The notes below the pieces were generated by a model that was given only the letters and a program-made list of their open reading frames with translations, did no database searches and was not told the DNA's origin. Shown here piece after piece: positions 1 through 7,829 of a stretch of DNA of 10,860 nucleotides. Origin of the DNA: Massilia sp. UBA2604. GTDB taxonomy: Bacteria > Pseudomonadota > Gammaproteobacteria > Burkholderiales > Burkholderiaceae_D. How positions within the stretch are numbered: the stretch's first letter is position 1; each line of letters begins with the position of its first letter. The stretch lies in NCBI GenBank assembly GCA_002339265.1, contig DDKG01000102.1, positions 1 to 10,860 on the forward strand. The letters run 5' to 3'. A program made the translations under genes and the position numbers.

Positions 1-783
1 GAAGCGGTGGCGCAGCGGATGGTCGGGATCGGCCGCGACCTTGTTCAGCACACCGGCGGCGAGGCGCACGGCGATGTCGGCGCCCTTGCGGCCGATGAGG
101 TCCGAGGGCAGCATCTTTTCGATGAAGGCATAGTCTTCCTTGAGCCACTCGACGATGCCCTGGGCGATGTAGTCCTGGGTGTCGGCATTGTCCAGCAAAT
201 GCGCCAGTTGGCGGATCCCTTCGTCGAGCAGTTCCTGGTGGCGCCGGCCGCGGGTCAGGCTTTCCAGGATGGCGCCGCTCGACTTCGACAGGTCGACGCT
301 TTTCACCATCGTGTGCACGCCGCGGCGGATGAAGTTCTGCACTGCCGCGTCTTCGATGAAGTCGAGCATGAAGGTCGCGGCGCGCACCAGGTGGGCGCCC
401 ATCAACTCGGTATTGGCCGGCTTGACCAGCCACTCGGCCACTTTATGCACCGGATCGTGGCGCCGGATCAGGCCAACGATCGAATCGGTGTCGAGGAATT
501 TTTCGCGCACGAACAGCGCCAGGTTGTCGGCGATCTTGTCCTTGTTGCTGGGGATGATGGCGGTATGGCGCGACACGATCGGGATCGGTACGCGCCTGAA
601 CAAAGCCACCACCGCGAACCAGTCGGCCAGCGCGCCGACCATGGCCGCCTCGGAAAAAGCGCGCAGCAGGCCGGTCCACCAGGTGTACGGCAACAGCAGG
701 CTGATCACGAACAGCGCGGCCGCGCCCACGAAGAAGCCGAGGGCGATCCGTTTGGAGCGGCGCAGTTCATCCTGTTTTTCCAT
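1..783 (-). CDS. DUF445 family membrane protein (YjiN-like), 3' end outside window
   Basis: The reverse strand reads open from an ATG at 783 to the window edge: 261 codons with no stop, so the C-terminus is missing. The product starts MEKQDELRRSKRIALGFF and has a hydrophobic segment at about residues 13-32. The conserved DUF445 stretch follows at about residues 44-90, with the hallmarks GALADWFAVVALFR, a PIPIVSRHTAIIP-type segment, and NKDKIADNLALFV. The start is fixed because an in-frame TAG lies 12 codons upstream with no ATG, GTG or TTG between; no strong ribosome binding site is visible. The family is an inner-membrane protein group (E. coli YjiN belongs to it) without an established biochemical role, so none is assigned. 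It is divergent from ybaL. Long plus-strand ORFs across it are antisense shadows of GC-rich coding sequence. Confidence 0.9.
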   Translation of the reverse strand, partial: MEKQDELRRSKRIALGFFVGAAALFVISLLLPYTWWTGLLRAFSEAAMVGALADWFAVVALFRRVPIPIVSRHTAIIPSNKDKIADNLALFVREKFLDTDSIVGLIRRHDPVHKVAEWLVKPANTELMGAHLVRAATFMLDFIEDAAVQNFIRRGVHTMVKSVDLSKSSGAILESLTRGRRHQELLDEGIRQLAHLLDNADTQDYIAQGIVEWLKEDYAFIEKMLPSDLIGRKGADIAVRLAAGVLNKVAADPDHPLRHRF

Positions 784-899
784 ACGGGCTAGCTCGGCAA
801 TGACGATATACCAATGCTATCGCACTTCCGATGCCGACGACGCGCCGGCAGCGCCCACATTGCCCCCGGGGTTTTCACAGCCTGTACATACTGCTGACA

Positions 900-905
900 T
901 ATACT
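900..905 (+). promoter_or_regulatory. Candidate -10 element for the antiporter gene
   Basis: TATACT at 900-905 lies 36 bp before the ATG at 942, in the 158 bp divergent gap, and is close to the sigma-70 -10 consensus. No well-spaced -35 is evident: the TTTTCA at 872-877 is 22 bp away, which is too far. This is a weak candidate only. I see no other clear regulatory site in 784-941. Confidence 0.2.
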
Positions 906-941
906 GAAGACTTTCCAACCTGATCACGAGCCATCCCCTGC

Positions 942-2651
942 ATGCACCATGAATTAAGCCTGATCACCACGATCGCCGCCGCCCTCGGTTTCGGCCTGAT
1001 ATTCGGCATGCTGGCCGTGCGCCTCAAACTGCCGGCGCTGGTCGGCTATCTGGCCGCCGGCGTCTTCATCGGCCCCGCCACGCCGGGCTTCGTGGCGGAC
1101 ATCGGCCTGGCCTCGCAGCTGGCCGAGATCGGGGTCATGCTGCTGATGTTCGGGGTCGGCCTGCATTTCTCGCTGAAGGACTTGCTCGACGTGCGCCGCA
1201 TCGCCCTGCCCGGCGCGCTGCTGCAGATCGGCGTGGCTACCGCGATGGGCATGGCCCTGGCCTGGTGGTGGGGCTGGAGCCTGGGCGCCGGCCTCGTGTT
1301 CGGCCTGGCGCTGTCGGTGGCCAGCACCGTGGTGCTGCTGCGCGCACTGGAGGCGCGCGGCGTGCTCGATTCGATGAACGGCCGCATCGCGGTCGGCTGG
1401 CTGGTGGTCGAGGACCTGGTCATGGTGCTGGTGCTGGTGATGCTGCCGGCGATCGCCGGGCCGCTGGGCGGCAAGGGCGATGCGGGGCTCGACCTGTGGC
1501 CGGCGCTGGGCATGACCCTGCTGCAGGTGGGCGGCTTCATCGCCTTCATGCTGATCGTCGGGCGCAAGGTCTTTCCGTGGTTCCTGTGGCGCGTGGCCAG
1601 GACCGCCTCGCGCGAGCTGTTCACCCTGTCCGTGATCGCGGCGGCGGTCGGCATCGCGTATGCCTCATCGAGCCTGTTCGGCGTGTCGTTCGCGCTGGGC
1701 GCCTTCTTCGCCGGCATGGTGCTGCGCGAATCGGAACTGAGCCACCGCGCGGCCGAGGAATCGCTGCCGCTGCGCGATGCGTTCTCGGTGCTGTTCTTCG
1801 TCTCGGTCGGCATGCTGTTCGATCCGATGGTCCTGGTCGACAATCCGCTGCACGTGCTGGGCGTGGTGCTGGTGATCGTGGTGGGCAAGTCGCTCGCCGC
1901 TTTTATCCTGGTGCTGGCGCTGCGCTATCCGCTCAATACCGCGCTGACCGTGTCGGCCAGCCTGGCGCAGATCGGCGAGTTCTCGTTCATCCTGGCGGCG
2001 CTGGGCATGCAGCTCGGGCTGCTGCCGGAACTGGGGCAGAACCTGATCCTCGCTGGGGCCATCATTTCGATTGCCTTCAATCCGCTGGTGTTCTCGTCGA
2101 TCGAGCCGGTGCAGCGCTGGATGGGCAAGCAAAACCATTTGATGCACCTGGCGCGCAAGCTGGAACGGCCGGCCGATCCGCTGGCCGAGCTGCCGATGAC
2201 GACCTCGCGCGAAAAACTCAGCAATCAGGTGGTGCTGGTGGGGTTCGGCCGGGTCGGGCGGCGCATTGCAGATGACCTGACGGCGCGCGGCATCCATTTC
2301 GTGCTGGCCGAACAGCATCGCGAACTGGTCGAGCAGGCGCGCCAGCGCGGGATTCCGGCGGTGGTGGGCAATGCGGCGGAGCCGGCGGTGCTGATCCAGG
2401 CGCATATCCACAAGGCAGCGATGCTGGTGATCGCGACGCCGGATACGTTTGATGTGCGCAAGATGGTGGAGATTGCGAAGGCGCTCAATCCGTCGATTCG
2501 ATGCGTGGTGCGCACGCATAACGACAAGGAAGCGGAGTTGTTGCGGGCGGAGACGGGTGGGCGGGTGTTTGTTGGCGAGGAAGAGTTGGCAAGCAGTATG
2601 ACGCGGCATGTGCTGGAGACCTTGCGTGAGCATCGGTCCGCGGTGCATTAG
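942..2651 (+). CDS. ybaL: YbaL-type CPA2 potassium/proton antiporter with RCK (TrkA-N) domain
   Basis: This 569-residue inner-membrane transporter is close to the roughly 558 residues of E. coli YbaL, which I recognise along its whole length. Residues 1 to about 385 form the Na/H-exchanger-type membrane domain with about a dozen hydrophobic segments. Family blocks include LMFGVGLHFSLKDLL, LSVASTVVLLRALE, GWLVVEDLVMVL, FALGAFFAGMVL, ESELSHRAAEESLPLRDAF and SLAQIGEFSFILA. Residues about 428-545 form a cytoplasmic RCK/TrkA-N domain with the nucleotide-binding GFGRVG at 434-439. The family exchanges potassium (or sodium) for protons and is gated by bound nucleotide; the exact ion here is inferred. 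The ATG at 942 is supported by the MHH...LITTI start shared with E. coli YbaL, although the ribosome binding site is weak. The gene is apparently monocistronic, with its 3' end converging on the lipocalin-like gene 41 bp away. Confidence 0.93.
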   Translation: MHHELSLITTIAAALGFGLIFGMLAVRLKLPALVGYLAAGVFIGPATPGFVADIGLASQLAEIGVMLLMFGVGLHFSLKDLLDVRRIALPGALLQIGVATAMGMALAWWWGWSLGAGLVFGLALSVASTVVLLRALEARGVLDSMNGRIAVGWLVVEDLVMVLVLVMLPAIAGPLGGKGDAGLDLWPALGMTLLQVGGFIAFMLIVGRKVFPWFLWRVARTASRELFTLSVIAAAVGIAYASSSLFGVSFALGAFFAGMVLRESELSHRAAEESLPLRDAFSVLFFVSVGMLFDPMVLVDNPLHVLGVVLVIVVGKSLAAFILVLALRYPLNTALTVSASLAQIGEFSFILAALGMQLGLLPELGQNLILAGAIISIAFNPLVFSSIEPVQRWMGKQNHLMHLARKLERPADPLAELPMTTSREKLSNQVVLVGFGRVGRRIADDLTARGIHFVLAEQHRELVEQARQRGIPAVVGNAAEPAVLIQAHIHKAAMLVIATPDTFDVRKMVEIAKALNPSIRCVVRTHNDKEAELLRAETGGRVFVGEEELASSMTRHVLETLREHRSAVH

Positions 2652-2692
2652 GAACACATGACGGAATATGTCGCCGATCCTGAGAATGACGT

Positions 2693-2936
2693 TCACCGCT
2701 TGACCCGCTGCCAGATGATCAGAATCCGTGTACCGTCCGGCCGCTGGAAGTGCTCCGTCATCCGATCGCCCTCGACAATCAGGCGCAAATCTTTGCGCGT
2801 GCGCACCGCGCCAACCCAGTTCGGAAAGGTCGATGCATCGACGCGATTACCGCTGAAGACTCCGTCCTTGTCCACCGTGTAGGTGCCGAAAAAGCCGATG
2901 CTGCCGGCCATTGCTGCGCGGTTTTCTTCGGCCGTC
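2693..2936 (-). repeat. Left direct repeat: 3' part of lipocalin-like gene
   Basis: This 244 bp segment aligns without gaps to 10617-10860. By eye I count 13 mismatches (about 95% identity). Both copies are in the same orientation, so they are direct repeats about 7.9 kb apart that enclose the whole T6SS operon. The true repeat may be longer, because the right copy is cut by the window edge. Confidence 0.9.
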
Positions 2937-3196
2937 CCCTTCCCCCGCTCGTTCGATGCGAATTTCGGAATATTCGCATCGGTCAGCACTTCAACGAAAT
3001 GCATGTCCTCCGTGAACACGAGCATTCCATGGGGCTTGTCGCCGTAGGCCGGCAGGTTCTTGCCGTCCGGATCGATCTGAGCGGTGACCATGCGCCAGGT
3101 GCCCAAGACCTGGTTTGGCGCCCCCGCCTCGGCACATGCTGTGATATTGATCAGCGCTGCGAAAACAACGATACAGGCAAGCTTTGGGATATGCAT
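2693..3196 (-). CDS. Lipocalin-like exported (lipo)protein, left copy
   Basis: This encodes 167 residues from the ATG at 3196. Residues 6-20 are a hydrophobic export signal. ITAC at residues 18-21 fits a lipobox, so it is probably a lipoprotein; cleavage after the nearby ACA by signal peptidase I is the alternative. The mature part begins with LGTWRMV (about 31-37), the G-x-W signature of lipocalin-like beta-barrel proteins (Lipocalin_5 type), and continues through GMLVFTEDMHF and GFFGTYTVD. It ends in IWQRVKR. Members bind or sense small hydrophobic molecules in some cases; the ligand here is unknown. The reading frame extends upstream to 3364, but that extension has no signal features. A near-identical second copy begins at the right edge of the window, so the gene flanks the T6SS island on both sides. 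No clear terminator lies in the 41 bp separating it from the convergent ybaL. Confidence 0.85.
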   Translation of the reverse strand: MHIPKLACIVVFAALINITACAEAGAPNQVLGTWRMVTAQIDPDGKNLPAYGDKPHGMLVFTEDMHFVEVLTDANIPKFASNERGKGTAEENRAAMAGSIGFFGTYTVDKDGVFSGNRVDASTFPNWVGAVRTRKDLRLIVEGDRMTEHFQRPDGTRILIIWQRVKR

Positions 3197-3201
3197 GAAA
3201 A

Positions 3202-3207
3202 TCTCCT
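3202..3207 (-). promoter_or_regulatory. Ribosome binding site fixing the lipocalin-like start
   Basis: The minus strand reads AGGAGA followed by a 5 nt spacer (TTTTC) and ATG at 3196. This favours the 167-residue product with an N-terminal signal over the upstream in-frame start at 3364. Confidence 0.7.
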
Positions 3208-3426
3208 GTCCATAAAACACGCCGATCCAATGATAGCCAAGCAGAAGAGCTTCATTATCCTCCTGGTCGTGCATGTGGTAATGAACGGCGCAGAACAATG
3301 GCGACGCATCGGATGTTGGTTCGCCCAGCGCCAGACTCATTCGGTGAGTGATGACGTAACGCAATAGCTAGACGTCAGAGCACCGATATCGTGTTTCCGA
3401 TAAGTTTATCTGGAGCACATCTCGAC

Positions 3427-6249
3427 ATGGCCGCCACATCGATCGTGCAAATCAGGACCACCCTGGCCGAATATTCCGGTGCATCCAGGCTGATGGATCT
3501 GAGGATAGGAGAAGGTCGTGCATTACAGCACGATTTTCTGGCCGAGGCGTTCTATGCTCAAGATGCGATCCAGGAAGTGGGCGGTTGCGACGTGATCGCA
3601 CTGTCCATCAACTCGTTCGTCCAGCCGCAGGCCTTGCTGGGGCAAGCGGCCAGGCTCGAACTCAGCCTGGCGGATGGCACACGGTCTCCATTGTCCGGAG
3701 AGATCAGCAAGGTTGCGCAACTGGGCAGCGATGGCGGCCTGACGCGCTACCGAATTCGAATCGCCCCTTGGCTATGGCGCCTGGAACATGTCCGCAACTG
3801 CCGCGTGTGGCAGGACAAGCGCGTGATCGACATTATCGATGCGGTATTTGCCGCATATTTGCCGTTGGCGCGCTGGCGTTGGAGCGACGAGATCAGTGCA
3901 TTCATGGCCGGGACCCTTCCACGCAGCTATTGCTGCCAGTACCGGGAAACGGATCTCGATTTCGTCCAGCGCTTGCTGGCCGAAGAAGGCCTGGGCTGGC
4001 GAGTCGAACAGGACGATACCGGACATGGCTTGGTGCTGTTTGCCGACAGCACTCAGGCTAGCGCTGTGCCGGAGGATGCTAGCAGCGCAACGGATAACGG
4101 CATCCGCTTTCACGGCGCCAGCTCGGTCGAGCAGGCCGATTCCGTGCAAACGTTGGTATCCCGGCGACGCCTGCATGCATCGCTTGCCACCTTGCTGAGC
4201 CCGGATTACAAGTCGAAACGCAGCGCCAGCGCCAACTCTCCATCCTTCGTTCGCAACAATAAACTTCCGGAACTGGAGACGTATGACATTCCGGGTCAGT
4301 ACGCCTACGCCAATAGCGAGCAGGCGCGGCGCTATGCCGACCTGCAAATGCAGGGAATCGAAGCACGCGGCCACCATTGGCAAGGCCGTTCGACGGTACG
4401 CACGCTGCGCGCCGGAACGCGCCTGAAAATCAACGGCATGCCGTTGCGACAATCCGGTGGCAGTGCGGTGTTCACTGTCCTGCGTGTCAGCAGTCTCGGG
4501 ATCAACAACCTGCCGCCACCGGCGCAGCACGCCTTGGCCGAGCTGTTCGGCCCCGTCCCCGAGCTGCTGGGAGAAGCGATGCATGACGTGTCGGAAGAGT
4601 TTGCCCTGGCGATCGAACAGGCGCGCCGGACTGGTTATGCCAACTGCTTTGAGGCCATTCCTGCAGAGATGCCCTGGCGTCCGCAACTGGCTGGCAGCAA
4701 CGGACGCATCCACGCCAAGCCGACGGCATACGGCACGCAAAGTGCGATCATCGTTGGTGCGGATGGCAGCGCTCATCCCAACGGTGCGGATGAGCTGTAT
4801 TGCGACCGGCTCGGGCGTGTGCGAATCCGGTTTCACTGGCAAGATCAAGGCAATGCGAGCTGTTGGGTGCGCGTGGCGCAACGTTCGGCTGGCGGTGGGA
4901 TGGGATGTCAATTCTTGCCGCGTATCGGGCAAGAAGTTCTCGTGCAATTTCTTGAGAATGATATCGATCGCCCGGTGATCGTTGGCGCGCTCTACAACGG
5001 GCAAGGTGAAGGCGGCGCCGCGCCGACGCCCGGCGGACAGCACACCGCGAACAGGCCGCAGTCACCGTTCGAGCAGGCGCATGACCAGGCGCGATCCGGA
5101 CAGGGCAACCTCGCTGGCGGCAACAGTCCTGTATGGCACGGGGCTTCGGCCGACAGCGCCGGTCACCGCAATGGAGCGGCGCAATGGGGCATCCGTTCCA
5201 AGGAATTTGGGGGGAGCGGCTACAACCAGTTGCTGTTCGATGACACAGACGCGCAGGGCCGGGTGCAGCTCAAGTGCAGCCATGCTGCAAGCGAACTGAA
5301 TCTTGGGCACCTGATTCACTCTGCCGACAATTATCGCGGCAGTTTTCGTGGGCTCGGGGCGGAGTTGCGTACCGATGCCTGTGGCGCGGTGCGGGCAGGC
5401 GCTGGGCTGCTGGTGTCGAGCTATCCGATTGCCCATGGTCCGACCGCGCGTGACCCGGCTGGCGCCAACGATGCCGGCGTCGGCTTGCTGGGGCAGGCTC
5501 TGAAACTGGTCGGCACCCTGCACGGCGCCGCTGCAGATCATGAAACGGTGGGATTGGCAGCGCATACCGGTGCGGCCAAAGCCGATACCAGCGTGCTCGA
5601 TGCCGAAGCACCACCCTTGCGCGCCATGCACGCCGCTATCTCGGGCAGGGTCGACAAGCACAGCCTCGTCAGCTCCGGATCGGGAACGCTACCGCATATG
5701 GCCGATCCGTTGATTGCGTTGGTCGCCAAGGACGGACTCGGCGTTAATGCGGGGCAAAGCCTGCAGCTCGCCAATGGGGAGACCTGTTCACTCATTGGTG
5801 GCGAAGACGCGCAGTATGTCACCGGCGCGGGGATGCGGGTGCATGCCGGCCAGGCGATCGGCATGCTCATCGGCGCGGCAAAGCATGACGCCGGCCAATC
5901 CGTCCTGCAACTGATCACGGCGCAGGATGCCATCGACGTCCAGGCACAGTTCGACGGCGTGACGGTGCAGGCACGGGACGACGTTGACGTGGTCAGCACC
6001 AGTGCCCATATCGACTGGGCAGCGGCGAAGAGCATCAGCCTGAGCGTGGCTGGCGGCGCCAACATCATGATCGACGGTGGAAACATCGTCGTGCAATGTC
6101 CGGGAAAGTTGGTGGTCAATGCGGGCAAGAAGAGTCTGTCCGGGCCGGAGAAAGTGGGATATCCGATGCCGGCCCTGCCGCGCAGTATCTGCCTCGAATG
6201 CCTCAGGAAATCGCTGGCTGCGGGGCCGGCGTTCACCATGGTCGAATGA
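3427..6249 (+). CDS. vgrG: T6SS spike protein VgrG with C-terminal DUF2345
   Basis: This is the T6SS tail-spike subunit, which trimerises at the tip of the Hcp tube and carries effectors out of the cell. From ATG 3427 it has 940 residues. Residues about 15-400 form the gp27-like part, including YCCQYRETDLDFVQRLLAEE. Residues about 450-530 form the gp5-like OB fold, with DRLGRVRIRFHW, CWVRVAQ, FLPRIGQEVLVQFLENDIDR and a closing GALYNGQ. The Rhs/Vgr-associated domain starts near residue 590 (FGGSGYNQLLFDD). The repetitive DUF2345 beta region spans about 760-900. A short tail contains CLEC (C922, C925), not a recognisable toxin domain. An in-frame GTG at 3391 would add 12 residues; I prefer 3427 because GGAG lies 11 nt upstream, but this is not decisive. 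The adaptor gene begins 1 bp after its stop, implying translational coupling. Confidence 0.93.
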   Translation: MAATSIVQIRTTLAEYSGASRLMDLRIGEGRALQHDFLAEAFYAQDAIQEVGGCDVIALSINSFVQPQALLGQAARLELSLADGTRSPLSGEISKVAQLGSDGGLTRYRIRIAPWLWRLEHVRNCRVWQDKRVIDIIDAVFAAYLPLARWRWSDEISAFMAGTLPRSYCCQYRETDLDFVQRLLAEEGLGWRVEQDDTGHGLVLFADSTQASAVPEDASSATDNGIRFHGASSVEQADSVQTLVSRRRLHASLATLLSPDYKSKRSASANSPSFVRNNKLPELETYDIPGQYAYANSEQARRYADLQMQGIEARGHHWQGRSTVRTLRAGTRLKINGMPLRQSGGSAVFTVLRVSSLGINNLPPPAQHALAELFGPVPELLGEAMHDVSEEFALAIEQARRTGYANCFEAIPAEMPWRPQLAGSNGRIHAKPTAYGTQSAIIVGADGSAHPNGADELYCDRLGRVRIRFHWQDQGNASCWVRVAQRSAGGGMGCQFLPRIGQEVLVQFLENDIDRPVIVGALYNGQGEGGAAPTPGGQHTANRPQSPFEQAHDQARSGQGNLAGGNSPVWHGASADSAGHRNGAAQWGIRSKEFGGSGYNQLLFDDTDAQGRVQLKCSHAASELNLGHLIHSADNYRGSFRGLGAELRTDACGAVRAGAGLLVSSYPIAHGPTARDPAGANDAGVGLLGQALKLVGTLHGAAADHETVGLAAHTGAAKADTSVLDAEAPPLRAMHAAISGRVDKHSLVSSGSGTLPHMADPLIALVAKDGLGVNAGQSLQLANGETCSLIGGEDAQYVTGAGMRVHAGQAIGMLIGAAKHDAGQSVLQLITAQDAIDVQAQFDGVTVQARDDVDVVSTSAHIDWAAAKSISLSVAGGANIMIDGGNIVVQCPGKLVVNAGKKSLSGPEKVGYPMPALPRSICLECLRKSLAAGPAFTMVE

Positions 6250-6250
6250 C

Positions 6251-7063
6251 ATGCTGATCGCAACGTTTATGGCTGGGTGGATGGAGAAGTTATGCGCGCG
6301 TGCGCAAGCTCTCGCAGCTGGACAGCGGCTGCACTTGCTGATCGATGGCGCCTTTGTTCCCGGGCTGCATCGGGGTGTCCATCCGGACCGGAAAGTCATG
6401 CTGTTCGCCGCACTGCCCGGTTGCAGCGACGAGGTGCTGGACCTGTCGTCGTTCCTGATGCCATTCGATCCAGATGATCCCTCCGTCCGGCGCATACTGC
6501 AGCGCTGCAGCGGCTGGCCCATGGTCAGCGTCATCCAGGCGCACGAGGATGTGAAACGGCTTGCTGCGAGGATGGCGGCTTGGACTGTCATCGAGGCGGA
6601 TGGACAGCGGTTTCATTTGCGGTTTGCCGATACGCGGCGGATTCCTGCGATTGTCCAGACACTGGATCCAGGTCAGCGCGCGCAGCTTCTTGGTCCTGCG
6701 ACGAGCTGGGCCTGCACGACGCGCAGCGGGTCATGGCAAGCTTTCCAATTCGACGGCGCCGATGCGGAGGTCGCGGCTTTTCCTGCGTTGGATACGCGGC
6801 AGTTTGCGGTATTGGTAGAAGACAGCCGCATCGACGAGATGCAGGCGCTGTTCATGCGGCGTCATCCGCGGCCGTTCATGCCGGCATGGCAGGGATATGA
6901 CGTGCTGACGCTGGCGCTGCAGGCGGCAGCAGCCAGCCGGTTGCCGGAAGCGGCGCTGCTGGACTGGTGCGAATTCCTGTGGCGGGAGGGGCAAGTGGAA
7001 ACGTCATCCACTGTCGCAGACAAGCTTGTCAACTGGCAAGCGGCGCAGGCCGATCGAGTTTGA
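6251..7063 (+). CDS. DUF4123 T6SS adaptor/chaperone (Tap/TEC type)
   Basis: This 270-residue cytoplasmic protein of the DUF4123 family loads specific effectors onto the cognate VgrG and is not itself secreted as a toxin. The N-terminal part (about residues 20-60) matches the usual start of the family (LHLLIDGAF, then VMLFAALPGCSDEVLDLSSF). The best block is FHLRFADTRRIPAIVQTL followed by LLGPATSWAC around residues 120-160, corresponding to the conserved 'LRFYDPR...' region. The start overlaps the vgrG terminus almost completely: the vgrG stop is TGA, one base follows, then ATG. In-frame ATGs at 6269 and 6281 are alternatives; none has a good ribosome binding site, which fits translational coupling from vgrG. 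Its position between spike and effector predicts that it serves the DUF2235 enzyme, possibly through the VgrG tail. It ends 16 bp before the DUF3304 gene. Confidence 0.85.
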   Translation: MLIATFMAGWMEKLCARAQALAAGQRLHLLIDGAFVPGLHRGVHPDRKVMLFAALPGCSDEVLDLSSFLMPFDPDDPSVRRILQRCSGWPMVSVIQAHEDVKRLAARMAAWTVIEADGQRFHLRFADTRRIPAIVQTLDPGQRAQLLGPATSWACTTRSGSWQAFQFDGADAEVAAFPALDTRQFAVLVEDSRIDEMQALFMRRHPRPFMPAWQGYDVLTLALQAAAASRLPEAALLDWCEFLWREGQVETSSTVADKLVNWQAAQADRV

Positions 7064-7079
7064 AAGGAACGGTGATGCC

Positions 7080-7829
7080 ATGAGTGGTAACAAAATATTC
7101 CTGGTCGTGCTGGTACTCGTTTCGACGGCTGTCTATGTCTTGGCGCGTGAAGAAAAGACTGTTGGCGTGAGTCTGCACGGTGTCAATCATACCGCCGAGA
7201 CGTTCAGCTTCTATCTCAGGGACCCGGAGAATCCGGAAATGATCAGCGGCGGCAGCGGCTTGATCGACCCGTATGGCGCCGGCGGGACTACCTGTTGCGC
7301 CGTGTTGCCACGCAAATGGCAGCCCGGGCTGAAATTGAAAATTCATACGACGCATTATTTGGACCAGCAATCCGACGGGACGATCCCGGAGGTAAAGGAC
7401 ATCGTCGAGGCTGACGTTCCCAAATATGTCGACGGTCAGCCGGGAGAGATATGGGTGCTGCGTAACGCCGATGGCAAGGTAGAGGTGGTATCGAGCGATT
7501 ACCAGCCCGATCATCCGAAATGGCCAGGAGCGATCAAAGGGTGGCCGGTGCCATCGATCGAGTATAGGCGTGAGCGATGGGAACTGCATCGAAAGCTAAC
7601 CGCCCACGAAGTGAAAATTTTTACTGAAGCGTTGGAGGAACTGGAAACATCTCCTCTTGCTGTCACCAAAGAAGATTGGGAGTCAACCAAATCATCTGCG
7701 CCGTATCGGCTAAGCGGGTTTAGCGGTCCTGACGATCCGCTCTATATAGCTGAAAGCAAGGCAAGCTACGCCGAAGCACTGGAGTCAAGCAAGCGACGCC
7801 TGCAACAAATCATGGAGGCCAAGCCGTGA
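7080..7829 (+). CDS. DUF3304 membrane-anchored protein, probable immunity protein for the DUF2235 effector
   Basis: The product has 249 residues with an N-terminal hydrophobic segment (about 6-22). It serves either as an anchor or as a signal cleaved after VLA, placing the rest in the periplasm; no lipobox cysteine is seen. Residues about 28-180 match my recollection of DUF3304: VSLHGVNHTAETFSFYL, GAGGTTCCAVLPRKWQPG (about 66-83, with a CC pair at 72-73), then DYQPDHPKWPGAIKGWPVPS and YRRERWELHR. Near the end FSGPDDPLYIAES is also typical. ATG 7080 has AAGGA at 7064-7068, 11 nt away; an in-frame TTG at 7026 would run back into the adaptor gene and is less likely. It overlaps the effector gene by 4 bases (GTGA). 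Lipid-degrading T6SS effectors act in the periplasm and are usually paired with an envelope-located immunity protein, so I infer that role; the family's biochemistry is not established. Confidence 0.8.
   Translation: MSGNKIFLVVLVLVSTAVYVLAREEKTVGVSLHGVNHTAETFSFYLRDPENPEMISGGSGLIDPYGAGGTTCCAVLPRKWQPGLKLKIHTTHYLDQQSDGTIPEVKDIVEADVPKYVDGQPGEIWVLRNADGKVEVVSSDYQPDHPKWPGAIKGWPVPSIEYRRERWELHRKLTAHEVKIFTEALEELETSPLAVTKEDWESTKSSAPYRLSGFSGPDDPLYIAESKASYAEALESSKRRLQQIMEAKP
7814..7818 (+). promoter_or_regulatory. Ribosome binding site fixing the GTG start of the DUF2235 effector
   Basis: GGAGG at 7814-7818 lies 7 nt before GTG 7826, inside the last codons of the DUF3304 gene. It is the strongest ribosome binding site in the operon and supports the GTG start with a 4-base overlap. 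Confidence 0.75.

Noticed and set aside
7..907. Two long plus-strand ORFs (261 and 242 codons) at the left edge
   Set aside because: They are antisense to the DUF445 gene, whose minus-strand protein shows clear family motifs. The plus-strand translations are low-complexity products of GC-rich codons.
1046..2696. Long minus-strand ORFs (280 and 343 codons) and a 336-codon plus-strand ORF across ybaL
   Set aside because: They are shadows of the ybaL frame: rich in Arg, His, Gln, Ala and Gly with no recognisable domain, and they overlap a full-length conserved transporter.
3197..3364. N-terminal extension of the lipocalin-like gene to 3364
   Set aside because: It would bury the export signal inside the protein, and the ATG at 3196 has AGGAGA at ideal spacing.
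2750..3367. Plus-strand ORF of 205 codons antisense to the left lipocalin-like gene
   Set aside because: The minus-strand protein carries a signal sequence and a lipocalin motif, and its codon positions show mostly silent divergence between copies. The plus frame has no motif.
3364..3426. Short inverted elements before vgrG (GATAA-GT-TTATC near 3399-3410, and GACGT repeats near 3353-3377)
   Set aside because: They are too short to distinguish from chance, with no recognisable promoter nearby to give them context.
3772..5043. 423-codon minus-strand ORF inside vgrG
   Set aside because: It is antisense to the gp27 and gp5-like domains of VgrG and has no recognisable domain.
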